64,000 nucleotides of DNA, taken from the NCBI RefSeq assembly GCF_022812285.1, contig NZ_CP093300.1, positions 2,790,001 through 2,854,000 of the forward strand, read 5' to 3'. Both the position numbers and the translations under genes were made by a program. Below are positions 1 to 8,563 of the stretch, one piece after another (position 1 is the stretch's first letter; the number at the start of each line of letters is the position of its first letter). The stretch is from Alkalihalobacillus sp. LMS39. Lineage in GTDB: Bacteria > Bacillota > Bacilli > Bacillales > Bacillaceae_F. Under the pieces are notes generated by a model, which saw only the letters and a program-made list of their open reading frames with translations, was not told where the DNA came from and did not search any database.

Positions 1-460
1 GAGGAGCAAATAAAAAACATAAATTATGTTCTTTTAATGATTCGACCGCTTGTATGGGGCTAGTTTGAATTGGAATCCCCATTTTTTCAAGCACATCCGC
101 ACTTCCGCTTTTAGATGAAACAGCCCGATTTCCATGCTTGGCAACCTTTATTCCTAATGAAGACAAAACAAGTGCAGACGCTGTGGAAATGTTGAAAGTA
201 TGACAGTTGTCTCCCCCAGTCCCGCAAGTATCTAATACAAATGATTCTTCATGCGGAATTGTAATAGCATGTTCTTTCATCGAAAGGGCAAACCCGATCA
301 TTTCCTCTACTGTTTCTCCGCGGAAGCGCATAATGGATAATAAACTAGCAATTTGGCTTGGCGTTGCTTCATTATTCATGATAACGTCCATTACTTCTTT
401 TGCCTCATGAGTTGTCATTGTATATCCTGATATACATTGAGCTAATATCGATTTAAACAT
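1..460 (-). CDS. trpD: Anthranilate phosphoribosyltransferase (3' part missing)
   Basis: TrpD transfers phosphoribose from PRPP to anthranilate, the second step of tryptophan synthesis. The reverse strand reads in frame from ATG at 460 to the window edge (about 153 codons). It shows the PRPP-binding motif DTCGTGGD near residue 80, then FNISTA and KHGNR(A)VSSKSGSADVLE, all typical of the N-terminal half of the enzyme. The C-terminal part lies beyond the window. The start overlaps the trpE stop by 8 bases, so the two are translationally coupled in one trp operon. The start at 460 aligns with known TrpD N-termini better than the later ATG at 420. Confidence 0.95.
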   Translation of the reverse strand, partial: MFKSILAQCISGYTMTTHEAKEVMDVIMNNEATPSQIASLLSIMRFRGETVEEMIGFALSMKEHAITIPHEESFVLDTCGTGGDNCHTFNISTASALVLSSLGIKVAKHGNRAVSSKSGSADVLEKMGIPIQTSPIQAVESLKEHNLCFLFAP

Positions 461-1967
461 GACGCACCTCCACTTTTTTGCTAAACATTTCTTCTGCCAC
501 TTGAATTGCTTTAATTAGAGCTTTTGCTTTATTTCTTGTTTCTTCCCATTCCTTTTCAGGAACCGAATCGGCAACAATTCCTGCTCCAGCTTGAACATAA
601 ACTTTTTTGTCTTTAATAACCATCGTACGAATTGCAATACAAGAATCAATATTACCGTCATATCCTAAATAACCAATAGCTCCAGCATAAATACCCCGTT
701 TTGTTGGCTCGATTTCGTGTAAAATTTCCATCGCCCTAATTTTAGGAGCACCTGATACTGTCCCTGCAGGAAAAGAAGATTGTAATGCTTCTATTGGATG
801 AACTACATCAGAGAGCTTTCCTGTTACTTTTGAGATAATGTGCATGACATGAGAAAACTTTCCAATTTCTAATAATGTTGGTGTTTCCACTGTGCCATAT
901 TTTGCCACGCGGCCAATATCATTCCGAGCGAGATCAACTAACATATAATGTTCTGCTCGTTCTTTTTCATCCGCTAACAAGTCTTCTGCTAGCTGCTCAT
1001 CTTCTGTTTCCGTTTTGCCTCTCGGGCGTGTTCCGGCAATCGGATGAATTTCAACATGACTATCTTGCACTTGAACAAGCCGCTCAGGGGAACTACCGAC
1101 GATTTCATACCCATTTACTTTGACATAAAATAAATAAGGGGATGGGTTAATCATACGCAACACTCGATAAAGCTCGAGTCCAGTAACAGTAATGTCTCTT
1201 TCAAATCGTTGTGATAACACCGCTTGAAAAATATCTCCCGCGCGAATATATTCTTTTATTTTTTCAACATCTTGTAAAAAAGCATGTTTTTCATAGTTGG
1301 ACGTCACTTGGTCAAATTGAACCTCTTCTTTCATGTTAGGTGGGGTCAACAATTGATGGTCCGCTGTCACTTTTGTCATATTTTCAACAAGTGCATTCAT
1401 TTTCTTTATTTCTTCTTCGTAAATTCGACTTGCTTCTTCTTGTTGGCCGTTTGTTTTTGCGTGATGGACAATATAAAGCTCCTTATTTACGTGGTCATAA
1501 GCAATGATCGTTTCACAAAATACAAAATGTAATTTCTCTTCTTCTACTGCCTCTCCCTGGTTTAAAATCGGTTCAAAAACTTCAACGGCGTCGTATGAAA
1601 TATATCCTACCGCACCACCTTTAAAAGGAATGGGCACATCTATTGGTGCCACTTGAATGACGTCAATCGCAGCATCAAAAGCTTGCTTCAGTGAATCTAA
1701 TTCAGAAATGATACGTTGTTCTTGATTGGCTACCGTATACTTTCCTTGTTGTTCAGTAATAAAGAAAATAGGAGTTAATCCAATAAAGGAAAATCGGGAC
1801 CATGGGGATTGTTCATCTTTGCTTTCAAGCAGAAACACCGCATCCTTTTCAAGCTGCTGAAACAATTGAATCGGCGTTACCGTATCGGCAAAAAAATGTC
1901 CGACTATCGGAACTGTTTTGTACGTGGCACTATCGTGTAAAAACGACGGTTTAGTGGTAGTTATCAT
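453..1967 (-). CDS. trpE: Anthranilate synthase component I
   Basis: TrpE converts chorismate and ammonia or glutamine-derived nitrogen to anthranilate with a TrpG/PabA partner, which is not in this window. The protein is about 504 residues, normal for the family. The LLES tryptophan feedback motif is intact near residues 46-49, and the chorismate-binding core shows GSSPERL, IAGTRPRG and FPAGTVSGAPK. A GTG at 1976 is in frame, but the ATG at 1967 is preferred because AGGAG lies 8 bases before it. It is the first gene of the trp operon and is preceded by a TRAP leader and attenuator. Confidence 0.96.
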   Translation of the reverse strand: MITTTKPSFLHDSATYKTVPIVGHFFADTVTPIQLFQQLEKDAVFLLESKDEQSPWSRFSFIGLTPIFFITEQQGKYTVANQEQRIISELDSLKQAFDAAIDVIQVAPIDVPIPFKGGAVGYISYDAVEVFEPILNQGEAVEEEKLHFVFCETIIAYDHVNKELYIVHHAKTNGQQEEASRIYEEEIKKMNALVENMTKVTADHQLLTPPNMKEEVQFDQVTSNYEKHAFLQDVEKIKEYIRAGDIFQAVLSQRFERDITVTGLELYRVLRMINPSPYLFYVKVNGYEIVGSSPERLVQVQDSHVEIHPIAGTRPRGKTETEDEQLAEDLLADEKERAEHYMLVDLARNDIGRVAKYGTVETPTLLEIGKFSHVMHIISKVTGKLSDVVHPIEALQSSFPAGTVSGAPKIRAMEILHEIEPTKRGIYAGAIGYLGYDGNIDSCIAIRTMVIKDKKVYVQAGAGIVADSVPEKEWEETRNKAKALIKAIQVAEEMFSKKVEVRHV

Positions 1968-2043
1968 TTTTTTCACTCCTTTTTTAAATGAGTGAAAATG
2001 AATGATGTAGAGGGAGATATTATTCTTTTACAGTATATATAAC

Positions 2044-2074
2044 AAAAAAACCCTAAGACTGAACAGTCCTAGGG
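2044..2074 (-). terminator. trp leader attenuator (intrinsic terminator)
   Basis: On the minus strand CCCTAGGACTG, loop TTC, AGTCTTAGGG forms a strong hairpin followed by seven T residues. It lies between the TRAP triplet array and trpE. The 5' arm contains CCTAG, which can instead pair with CTAGG (2084-2088) inside the last UAG triplets. That gives the expected antiterminator that TRAP binding would block. Confidence 0.88.
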
Positions 2075-2079
2075 TAGAT

Positions 2080-2151
2080 CTATCCTAGTCATGCTTTGCT
2101 CAGCTCTCCTCAACTCTCTCATCCATTCTCAACTATTACTCTACTCTTCTC
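2080..2151 (-). promoter_or_regulatory. TRAP-binding GAG/UAG triplet array in the trp leader
   Basis: Read on the minus strand from 2151 downward there are about 11-12 GAG or TAG triplets, mostly separated by two or three bases. Triplet starts are at 2151, 2146, 2141, 2135, 2130, 2120, 2116, 2111, 2106, 2101, 2087 and 2082. This is the spacing recognised by the 11-subunit TRAP ring (MtrB), and mtrB itself is at 11704-11922. Two wider gaps (after 2130 and after 2101) interrupt the regular register. Tryptophan-loaded TRAP would mask the antiterminator and let the attenuator form. Confidence 0.88.
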
Positions 2152-2159
2152 GTATTTAT

Positions 2160-2187
2160 CTTATAATGTTTCAGATTCTTTTGTCAA
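2160..2187 (-). promoter_or_regulatory. trp operon SigA promoter embedded in the aroH 3' end
   Basis: A perfect minus-strand -35 TTGACA at 2187-2182 is formed by the Leu-Thr codons of AroH. A -10 TATAAG at 2165-2160 overlaps the aroH stop codon, with a 16-base spacer. Transcription would start near 2153, directly before the first TRAP triplet. Confidence 0.75.
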
Positions 2188-2544
2188 TTGTAAATCTGGG
2201 CGTAATGTAATTGCGTTGCGTAAATACACGTGTTGGATGTCCTCTTGTCTTTTTTCCGTATTTACGGTCATCATGACACGTATACAGGAAGCTAAACTAT
2301 TCGGGACAGGAATTTCTATTGAACACATCACAGGGACAAACTTCCACCCTTCAAATTTACGCAACGCTTTTGCAGGAAAGGTAGCATGTAAATCTTCTGT
2401 CACCGTAATGAGCACATGTGCAACATCATCTGGATTTATTTGATTTTTTTCAATCATTTCTGCTAATAATTCTTCCGTTGCCTCTAGCATATGATCTTCT
2501 TTATTTTCCGTTACGGTTATTGCTCCCCGAACTCCTCTAATCAT
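2161..2544 (-). CDS. aroH: Monofunctional chorismate mutase, AroH type
   Basis: AroH rearranges chorismate to prephenate for phenylalanine and tyrosine. The 127-residue length and the N-terminus MIRGVRGAITV match the trimeric Bacillus AroH fold, not the AroQ helical type. Arg residues in GVRG, the ATFPAKALR segment (with FPAKALR) and CSIEIPVP are family hallmarks. The start overlaps the aroB stop (ATGA at 2544-2541), indicating coupled translation. Its last codons double as the trp promoter. Confidence 0.94.
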   Translation of the reverse strand: MIRGVRGAITVTENKEDHMLEATEELLAEMIEKNQINPDDVAHVLITVTEDLHATFPAKALRKFEGWKFVPVMCSIEIPVPNSLASCIRVMMTVNTEKRQEDIQHVYLRNAITLRPDLQLTKESETL

Positions 2545-3638
2545 GACTTTGGCTCTCCTCTCATTTGTGTCTCAAGAAATGAAACTAATTGTGTTTCATC
2601 GATTGAGACAACCTCCGCCTCTCCAATTTCCCTCACTAACACCATTCGAATTTGTCCATGCTGCGTTTTTTTATCTTTTTTCATCACAGAAATTAACTCT
2701 TCCACCTTCAATGAATGAGGAATTGTTGTCTCAAATCCAAATTGGCTAAACCACTTTTCTATTTCGGCAATCGGTAATCGAATGGAAAAAACAGCTTCAC
2801 TTAGCTTTAGTGCAAAGATTGTTCCAATCGCTACCGCTTCACCGTGGGTTAATTTCCCATACCCCATTGTCGCTTCAATCGCATGACCTAACGTATGACC
2901 GAGGTTAAGCAAAGCCCGTAATCCCGTTTCTTTTTCATCTTTTGATACAACTTCAGCTTTAATCGATATGGAACGCTCTAATAATTGTTCTGCTTTTCTA
3001 CCTTGAATATCTGCAAACGATTGAATTTCCGTTCGTAACCAACGATAAAACGAAGCATCCCAAATTAAAGCATGTTTCATCACTTCGGCAAATCCAGAAC
3101 GCCATTCTTTTTCAGGTAATGACTGTAACATATGAAAGTCATATAATACTGCTTCAGGTTGATGAAACGCTCCAATCATATTTTTTCCTAACGGGTGGTT
3201 AATCGCTACTTTCCCACCAACACTACTATCATGTGCTAATAGCGTCGTTGGAATTTGAATAAAGGGAATCCCTCTCATATATGTAGCAGCGACAAATCCA
3301 GCTAAATCACCAACAACCCCTCCGCCAAGAGCAAGGATAAGAGAATGTCGGTCTAATCCTTTTTCAAGAGCAAACGTTTGAGCTTCATAATAAAACGAAA
3401 ACGATTTAGATTGCTCACCCGTTGGAATGATAAAATCATAGATTGGAACATCCAGTTGTACACTCGTTTTAACATCCTCTAAATATAACGGGGCTACTGT
3501 GTCATCAGTCATAATTAAAATGGATGAGACACGTCCTGTTAAAACAGACTCAATGACTGTTCCCACTTTATGTCGAATCCCCGCTTCAATGAAAACAGGA
3601 TAGGATTTAGATTCTGTAGAAATGGTTACTGTTGTCAT
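2541..3638 (-). CDS. aroB: 3-dehydroquinate synthase
   Basis: AroB cyclises DAHP to 3-dehydroquinate, the second shikimate-pathway step, using NAD and a divalent metal. The 365-residue protein shows the NAD-binding GGGVVGDLAGFVAATYMRG region near residues 105-123. It also has the substrate and metal motifs HDSSVGGK and LNLGHTLGHAIE, with the metal-ligand histidines. The start codon overlaps the aroC stop (TAATG) and the end overlaps aroH, so aroC-aroB-aroH form a tight operon. Confidence 0.97.
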   Translation of the reverse strand: MTTVTISTESKSYPVFIEAGIRHKVGTVIESVLTGRVSSILIMTDDTVAPLYLEDVKTSVQLDVPIYDFIIPTGEQSKSFSFYYEAQTFALEKGLDRHSLILALGGGVVGDLAGFVAATYMRGIPFIQIPTTLLAHDSSVGGKVAINHPLGKNMIGAFHQPEAVLYDFHMLQSLPEKEWRSGFAEVMKHALIWDASFYRWLRTEIQSFADIQGRKAEQLLERSISIKAEVVSKDEKETGLRALLNLGHTLGHAIEATMGYGKLTHGEAVAIGTIFALKLSEAVFSIRLPIAEIEKWFSQFGFETTIPHSLKVEELISVMKKDKKTQHGQIRMVLVREIGEAEVVSIDETQLVSFLETQMRGEPKS

Positions 3639-4810
3639 TAAAACAACCTCGCTCTTTCATTGTGAGCTTCGATGTTTTGTGTTAATTCTTCTACTTGGTC
3701 ACTACCGAATTTCTCTAATAGGGCATTGGCAATTTCCCATGCTACAACAGCTTCACATACAACACTTGCAGCAGGAACAGCACAGCTATCAGAGCGTTCG
3801 ATACTAGCGGCAAATACTTCTTTTGATTCGATGTCTACACTATTTAATGGTTTATATAAAGTTGGAATTGGTTTCATGACCCCACGAACAACAATCGGCA
3901 TACCAGTTGTCATGCCTCCTTCAAATCCACCTAAATTATTTGTTTTGCGGGTGTAGCCTTTTTCCTCATCCCAAATAATTTCATCATGAACTTGACTGCC
4001 TGGAACTGATGCAGCTTCAAACCCAATCCCAATTTCAACCCCTTTAAATGCATTAATGCTCATAACCGCCGCTGCAAGCTTTGCATCTAATTTCCGGTCA
4101 TATTGAACGTGAGAGCCTAACCCTACCGGCACACCTTCAACGACGACTTCAACAATTCCACCAATGGAATCACCATCTTTTTTCGCTTTGTCAATCGCTT
4201 CCATCATTTTTTCACTTGCTTGTGCATCTAAACAACGAACAGGTGAAGCCTCAGATCTCTCTTTTACATCTTCAACTGATTCATATGCCACATCTTCTGC
4301 TTTCACGCCTCCAATTTCCAAAACATGACCAGCAACTCGAATCCCACATGTCGATAATATTTTTTTCGCAACGGCACCCGCTGCTACACGAACCGTTGTT
4401 TCTCGAGCAGATGAACGCTCTAATATATTTCTCATATCACGATGACCATATTTTATCGCGCCATTTAAGTCGGCATGGCCTGGACGTGGTCTTGTAATGA
4501 CTCGTTTCATTTCTTGTTCTTCTTCTTCTGTAATCGGGTCAGCACCCATAATTTTTGTCCAGTTTTTCCAATCTTTATTTTCAACGACTAACGCGATTGG
4601 TGCCCCAGTTGTTTTCCCGTGGCGAACACCACTCATAAATTGGACGCGGTCCTTTTCAATTTGCATTCGGCGCCCCCTACCGTAGCCACCTTGTCTTCGT
4701 TGTAATTCAATATCAATATCTTCTGCTAATAAATCTAGATGTGCAGGTACCCCTTCAATAATCGTCGTTAGTTGGGGACCGTGCGATTCACCCGCTGTTA
4801 AGTATCTCAT
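3638..4810 (-). CDS. aroC: Chorismate synthase
   Basis: AroC (AroF in older Bacillus usage) eliminates phosphate from EPSP to give chorismate, using reduced FMN. The 390-residue protein carries [14 protein letters not shown] at the N-terminus, a GRGRRM segment, RPGHADL and the [15 protein letters not shown] motif. [17 protein letters not shown] segment lies in the second half. It is the source enzyme for three chorismate-using enzymes in this cluster (AroH, TrpE and MqnA). A purine-rich SD (AAGGAGGAGTGG) precedes the ATG. Confidence 0.97.
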   Translation of the reverse strand: MRYLTAGESHGPQLTTIIEGVPAHLDLLAEDIDIELQRRQGGYGRGRRMQIEKDRVQFMSGVRHGKTTGAPIALVVENKDWKNWTKIMGADPITEEEEQEMKRVITRPRPGHADLNGAIKYGHRDMRNILERSSARETTVRVAAGAVAKKILSTCGIRVAGHVLEIGGVKAEDVAYESVEDVKERSEASPVRCLDAQASEKMMEAIDKAKKDGDSIGGIVEVVVEGVPVGLGSHVQYDRKLDAKLAAAVMSINAFKGVEIGIGFEAASVPGSQVHDEIIWDEEKGYTRKTNNLGGFEGGMTTGMPIVVRGVMKPIPTLYKPLNSVDIESKEVFAASIERSDSCAVPAASVVCEAVVAWEIANALLEKFGSDQVEELTQNIEAHNERARLF

Positions 4811-4950
4811 GTTCCACTCCTCCTTAATTTCCTCCGAGCTTTTCTATTTCTTTAGCGCTTTTATGCACTAAATTATATCACAACTCTTTTCATTTGTCTT
4901 TCCGATTTTTCAGAAAATATTTTTTATGAATCATTTTTTCTTTCCTTTTA

Positions 4951-4977
4951 AAAAAAACTAGGATAATATCCTAGTTT
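4951..4977 (-). terminator. Intrinsic terminator after cheR
   Basis: On the minus strand ACTAGGATATTATCCTAGT folds into a perfect stem and is followed by eight T residues, immediately after the cheR stop codon. It isolates cheR from the aroC operon. Confidence 0.9.
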
Positions 4978-5749
4978 ATAGCTTACGATAAAAAAATGTA
5001 TCTTCTGTGTCAAGTCCATACTTTCCAGGGTTAAAAATTTGTTCTGTACTTCCCACAAATAAAATTCCCCCAGGTCGAAGGGCATCACTAAATTTTTGAT
5101 ATAAAATGTCTTTTGCTTCCTCAGTAAAATAGATCATCACATTCCGACAAACGATTAAATCAAATCCTGTGTCAAACTTGTCAGCCAATAAGTTTTGTTG
5201 TTGAAAACGAATCGTCTTTTTAACATCATCTTTAATTCTATAACCAACATTTTCTTTCGTAAAATAAGCGTCTAGATGTTGCTTTGGAACTTCTTTTAAA
5301 GAGCGGTCCGTATAAAAACCAACTTTTGCTCGTTCTAAAATTAATTTATCTATGTCAGTTGCTAAAATCGAAACTTGGGATGCTTTCGGAAGTTGTTGAA
5401 CGGTAATAGCTAGTGAATACGGTTCTTCACCTGTTGAACAGGCAGCACTCCATATTTTCAAGCGATTTTGGTGCTGTAGTAAGGAAGGTAAAATTTTCGC
5501 TTGCAATACTTCCCATCGTTTAGGATTGCGAAAAAATTCCGACACATTAATCGTCATTTTATCTAAAAACTCATCAAGTAATGCTGCATCTTTCGACATC
5601 GCTTGAAAAAAACTAGCAAAGCTATCAAAATCTTTTTTATCCCGTAACGACGTCAATCTCCGTTTCATTTGCGCTTCTTTATATTGCGCTAAGTCAATAC
5701 CGGTTTTCTTTTTAATACTTTCAATGAATCCATTATAGTCATCCATCAT
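4976..5749 (-). CDS. cheR: Chemotaxis protein methyltransferase CheR
   Basis: CheR methylates glutamates on chemoreceptors using SAM, setting adaptation. The 257-residue protein has the N-terminal helical domain (about residues 1-70, with QMKRRL) and the SAM-binding domain. That domain shows [34 protein letters not shown] and [10 protein letters not shown], all diagnostic of CheR. It lies between ndk and aroC exactly as in B. subtilis. It is bracketed by intrinsic terminators and is probably transcribed on its own. Confidence 0.96.
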   Translation of the reverse strand: MMDDYNGFIESIKKKTGIDLAQYKEAQMKRRLTSLRDKKDFDSFASFFQAMSKDAALLDEFLDKMTINVSEFFRNPKRWEVLQAKILPSLLQHQNRLKIWSAACSTGEEPYSLAITVQQLPKASQVSILATDIDKLILERAKVGFYTDRSLKEVPKQHLDAYFTKENVGYRIKDDVKKTIRFQQQNLLADKFDTGFDLIVCRNVMIYFTEEAKDILYQKFSDALRPGGILFVGSTEQIFNPGKYGLDTEDTFFYRKL

Positions 5750-5833
5750 GGTGTTTGTCTCCTCCGATATCAGTCAAATGATATTACTCTCTTTTTATCA
5801 TAATATCGGCTAGAAAACTAGAAATTTCGACAT

Positions 5834-5855
5834 TCTTGAAAAACTTTTTTCAAGA
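5834..5855. repeat. Perfect 10-bp inverted repeat upstream of cheR
   Basis: TCTTGAAAAA, then CT, then TTTTTCAAGA, a perfect palindrome about 85 bases before the cheR start. No U-tract follows on either strand, so it is not an obvious terminator. It could be an operator; this is inference only. Confidence 0.5.
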
Positions 5856-5861
5856 TGTAAC

Positions 5862-5887
5862 AAAAAAGCAACCAATAGGTTGCTTTT
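5862..5887 (-). terminator. Intrinsic terminator downstream of ndk
   Basis: The minus strand reads AAAAGCAACC, loop TATT, GGTTGCTTTTTTG. It lies about 240 bases past the ndk stop, beyond repeat C1, so the ndk transcript probably includes the repeat. Confidence 0.85.
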
Positions 5888-5918
5888 CATGTCTCGTAGC
5901 ATACCGTCCGACAGTATT

Positions 5919-6095
5919 GGACATACGTTCCGCTATTATATATATAAACAACGATTGTAGAAGGCTTACGGACATTCGTTCCGTTATATCATAGGAATAC
6001 AAGCTTTTTATTCTCATTTCTAGTCACTAACGGAACAAATGTCCGTAAAAAAAGAAATTAGCTCTATTTTTTAGAAATAACGGAATAGACGTCCA
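5919..6095. repeat. Repeat family C, copy 1
   Basis: Four copies of an 18-bp motif with consensus GGACATNCGTTCCGTTAT. Two are forward (5919-5936 and 5970-5987) and two are reverse (6028-6045 and 6078-6095), giving a nested inverted structure of about 177 bp. The same layout recurs at 47419-47599. No ORF is present. This element fills most of the 375-base gap between ndk and cheR. Confidence 0.8.
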
Positions 6096-6124
6096 ATACG
6101 AGCCTCCGCTACTAGTTCATTTGA

Positions 6125-6571
6125 TTACACCCATTTCGCAATCGTTTTATCAAATGACACAAGTTCTTCTTCTTTAAAGAACAAATTAATTTCACGTTCT
6201 GCGCTTTCTGGTGAATCAGAACCATGGATGACGTTCATCGACATTTGCACTGCGTAGTCACCACGGATTGTCCCTGGTGCTGCTTCTTCTGGTTTTGTTT
6301 TTCCCATCATTGTTCTTGCCGTACTAATGACGTTTTCACCTTCCCATACCATCGCAAACACTGGTCCAGAAGTAATAAAACCAACTAGTTCCGGAAAGAA
6401 CGGTCGCTCTTTATGTTCCGCATAATGCGTCTCTGCTAACTCTTTTGAAATCGTTAACAATTTTGCACCCACTAATGTAAACCCTTTCTTTTCAAAGCGA
6501 GAGACAATTTCTCCAATTAAATTCCGCTGTACACCATCAGGCTTGACCATTAAAAAAGTTTTTTCCATCAT
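6125..6571 (-). CDS. ndk: Nucleoside diphosphate kinase
   Basis: Ndk transfers the gamma-phosphate of ATP to nucleoside diphosphates through a phospho-histidine. The 148-residue protein has the KPDGVQR motif near residue 10, [15 protein letters not shown] and the catalytic NVIHGSDS region near residues 114-121. It follows hepT in the conserved Bacillus order and may be read from the hep cluster through the weak hairpin at 6682-6709. Confidence 0.97.
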   Translation of the reverse strand: MMEKTFLMVKPDGVQRNLIGEIVSRFEKKGFTLVGAKLLTISKELAETHYAEHKERPFFPELVGFITSGPVFAMVWEGENVISTARTMMGKTKPEEAAPGTIRGDYAVQMSMNVIHGSDSPESAEREINLFFKEEELVSFDKTIAKWV

Positions 6572-6681
6572 TTTTTCCTCACTCTCAAAATAAAATTCTA
6601 TGTATTAAATCCCAAATCATTATATCAGAATAAAAGCCGATTCGCAAATATAACATAACACATTAAAAAAGTAAGTTATAC

Positions 6682-6709
6682 AATAAGGAGGAATTCGTTC
6701 CTCCTTATG
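6682..6709 (-). terminator. Hairpin between hepT and ndk
   Basis: ATAAGGAGGAA, TTCG-type loop, TTCCTCCTTAT is a perfect 11-bp stem directly after the hepT stop. The following minus-strand sequence is not U-rich for 10 bases, so termination may be partial, or it may serve to protect the RNA end. It also sequesters an SD-like GGAGG. Confidence 0.6.
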
Positions 6710-6717
6710 TTTTCAAT

Positions 6718-7689
6718 TTAAAAATTACGTTGACCAATATAAGCTGCAATGTCAGATAAGTACGTTTTTGCTTCAATGTTCGGTAATCCCTCTAATGCCT
6801 CATAAGCTTTGTGTAAATATCGGTCACTCATTTGCAACGAATATTCAATTCCACCTGACGCTTTCACTGCTTCTAAAACAACATGAACAGCTTCTTCGTC
6901 GATGAAAGGGTCGTCTAGACGTTCCATTAGCATCGTTTTAATCTCTTGATTATGTTGTAACGCATAAAGAGCAGGTAATGTGACATTACCTTGAATTAAA
7001 TCTCCTCCAGCAGGCTTTCCTAGCTGTTTTTCAGTGCCAATAAAATCGAGAACATCATCGGTAATTTGAAAACTCATCCCGACAAAATAACCAAATTGAT
7101 AAAGACGTTGTTGAATTTGTTCATTTGCATTTGTCGCCATTGCACCGAGCTGACAACTAACCGCGATTAATAGGGCGGTTTTTCGTTTAATTCGACGTAA
7201 ATACGTTTTTAAATTTTGGTTCCAATTATATTGGTGCCGAATTTGTTCAATTTCTCCGACACACATTTCAATCATCGCATTTGACAAAATTTGATGTAAC
7301 ACTGGATTTTTGAAAAAGGTCGTCGTTTCAATCGCTTTTCCAAAAATATAATCGCCTGTATACATCGCTACTTTATTATCCCACTCTGACTTTACTGTTT
7401 TTTTACCTCGTCTTAATTCAGCATCATCAATAACATCATCATGCACGAGTGAACCCATATGAATAAGCTCTAGAGGGATAGCAATGTTTTTTAACACATC
7501 GATGTCATAATTCCCAAATTTCCCTGATAATAGCACAAACACAGGTCGAATTCGTTTTCCTCCAGCTTTTAATAATTGGGTGGATGCTTGCCTTAGGATG
7601 ACTTGGTCGGATTGAATCGTTTGTTCCAAACCTTTTTCAATCGTAATGATGTCTTCTTTTAATTTTGTATATATTTCAGCTAAATTCAT
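6718..7689 (-). CDS. hepT: Heptaprenyl diphosphate synthase component II
   Basis: HepT is the catalytic prenyltransferase subunit; with HepS it builds the C35 side chain of menaquinone-7. About 323 residues with the two aspartate-rich motifs, VHDDVIDDAELRRG near residue 83 and QITDDVLD near residue 214, plus GGKRIRP near residue 43. The ATG at 7689 is preferred over the in-frame GTG at 7698, because AGGGTGG precedes it with normal spacing. In B. subtilis it directly follows menG; here three futalosine-route genes intervene. Confidence 0.95.
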   Translation of the reverse strand: MNLAEIYTKLKEDIITIEKGLEQTIQSDQVILRQASTQLLKAGGKRIRPVFVLLSGKFGNYDIDVLKNIAIPLELIHMGSLVHDDVIDDAELRRGKKTVKSEWDNKVAMYTGDYIFGKAIETTTFFKNPVLHQILSNAMIEMCVGEIEQIRHQYNWNQNLKTYLRRIKRKTALLIAVSCQLGAMATNANEQIQQRLYQFGYFVGMSFQITDDVLDFIGTEKQLGKPAGGDLIQGNVTLPALYALQHNQEIKTMLMERLDDPFIDEEAVHVVLEAVKASGGIEYSLQMSDRYLHKAYEALEGLPNIEAKTYLSDIAAYIGQRNF

Positions 7690-7705
7690 GTTATCCACCC
7701 TAAGT

Positions 7706-8563
7706 TCAAATCGTATGATATCGGAAAAACTCGTTCCATAATAAAATCCGCTCTACCTTATTAGCAAGTAATCCTTGTTCATAAGCTAATTGATAATAAT
7801 AAAGCAATCCTTCTTTTTGCTTTTCATCAAAATCATAACTTAACCCTTGAAAATAACGACTCCAAAATTCGGTTGTGCCTCCAATCGTTTTCCGAATATC
7901 TGTGATCATTGGCATAAACGATTCTTCTTGACTTTTCTTTTTACTAAATAAAAACTGGTGATATAATTCTTCTAGCAACTCACCTTTTAGATTCACAACT
8001 TCATTTCGGACAGCGAGTACAGCAAACGTCATTGGATAACCCGTATATTTATACCAGAGCTCTCCTAAATCATAACGATAGTATTCTTCTCCAACAGCCC
8101 AACTTGTTGTTATCGCATCGTCACCAATTAATAAACAGCCATCGTAAGAAGCCATCATGTTGTGAAAGTTTGGTGAAACAACGTCATATTGAACATCAAT
8201 TTGCACAAATTGTTTGATGATAATGCGTAATAAATTGATGGAAGTTGCTGAACTTGAAGTTAATGCCACTCGTTTGCCGTCTAACTGTTCAAGCGGATAT
8301 TTTGAAAATAAAAATATTGAGCCTACATCACGATACGAAGATACAGATAAATTTGGAAGTAATGTATATTCAGATGCATGCTCACCGTAAGCAAAAGAAG
8401 AAATCCCCCCTAAATCAACAGTTCCTTCACTCATACCTTTATTTAATTTGGCTGGAATTTTAGGAACAAACGATAACCCCATATTACTTAGTTTGTTACG
8501 GTCTAAATAGTAATATAACGGTAGGATGTTTGTATATGAAATTTCCCCAACAACTAACGTCAT
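7706..8563 (-). CDS. mqnA: Chorismate dehydratase of the futalosine menaquinone pathway
   Basis: MqnA dehydrates chorismate to 3-enolpyruvyl-benzoate, the first committed step of the futalosine route. The protein has the periplasmic-binding-protein-like fold signatures of the MqnA/MqnD family: ISYTNILPLYY at the N-terminus, then a DLGGISSFAYGE segment and ALTSSSATSINLLR, a substrate-binding loop. About 285 residues, normal for the family. The ATG at 8563 has a GGGGGGAG SD and overlaps the ubiX stop (ATGA). The location next to ubiX, ubiA, menG and hepT supports menaquinone synthesis. The remaining route genes (mqnB, mqnC, mqnD, mqnE) are not in this window. Confidence 0.9.
   Translation of the reverse strand: MTLVVGEISYTNILPLYYYLDRNKLSNMGLSFVPKIPAKLNKGMSEGTVDLGGISSFAYGEHASEYTLLPNLSVSSYRDVGSIFLFSKYPLEQLDGKRVALTSSSATSINLLRIIIKQFVQIDVQYDVVSPNFHNMMASYDGCLLIGDDAITTSWAVGEEYYRYDLGELWYKYTGYPMTFAVLAVRNEVVNLKGELLEELYHQFLFSKKKSQEESFMPMITDIRKTIGGTTEFWSRYFQGLSYDFDEKQKEGLLYYYQLAYEQGLLANKVERILLWNEFFRYHTI

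Noticed and set aside
3672-4685. Long plus-strand frames opposite aroC
   Set aside because: They lie antisense to a fully conserved gene and share no recognisable protein features.
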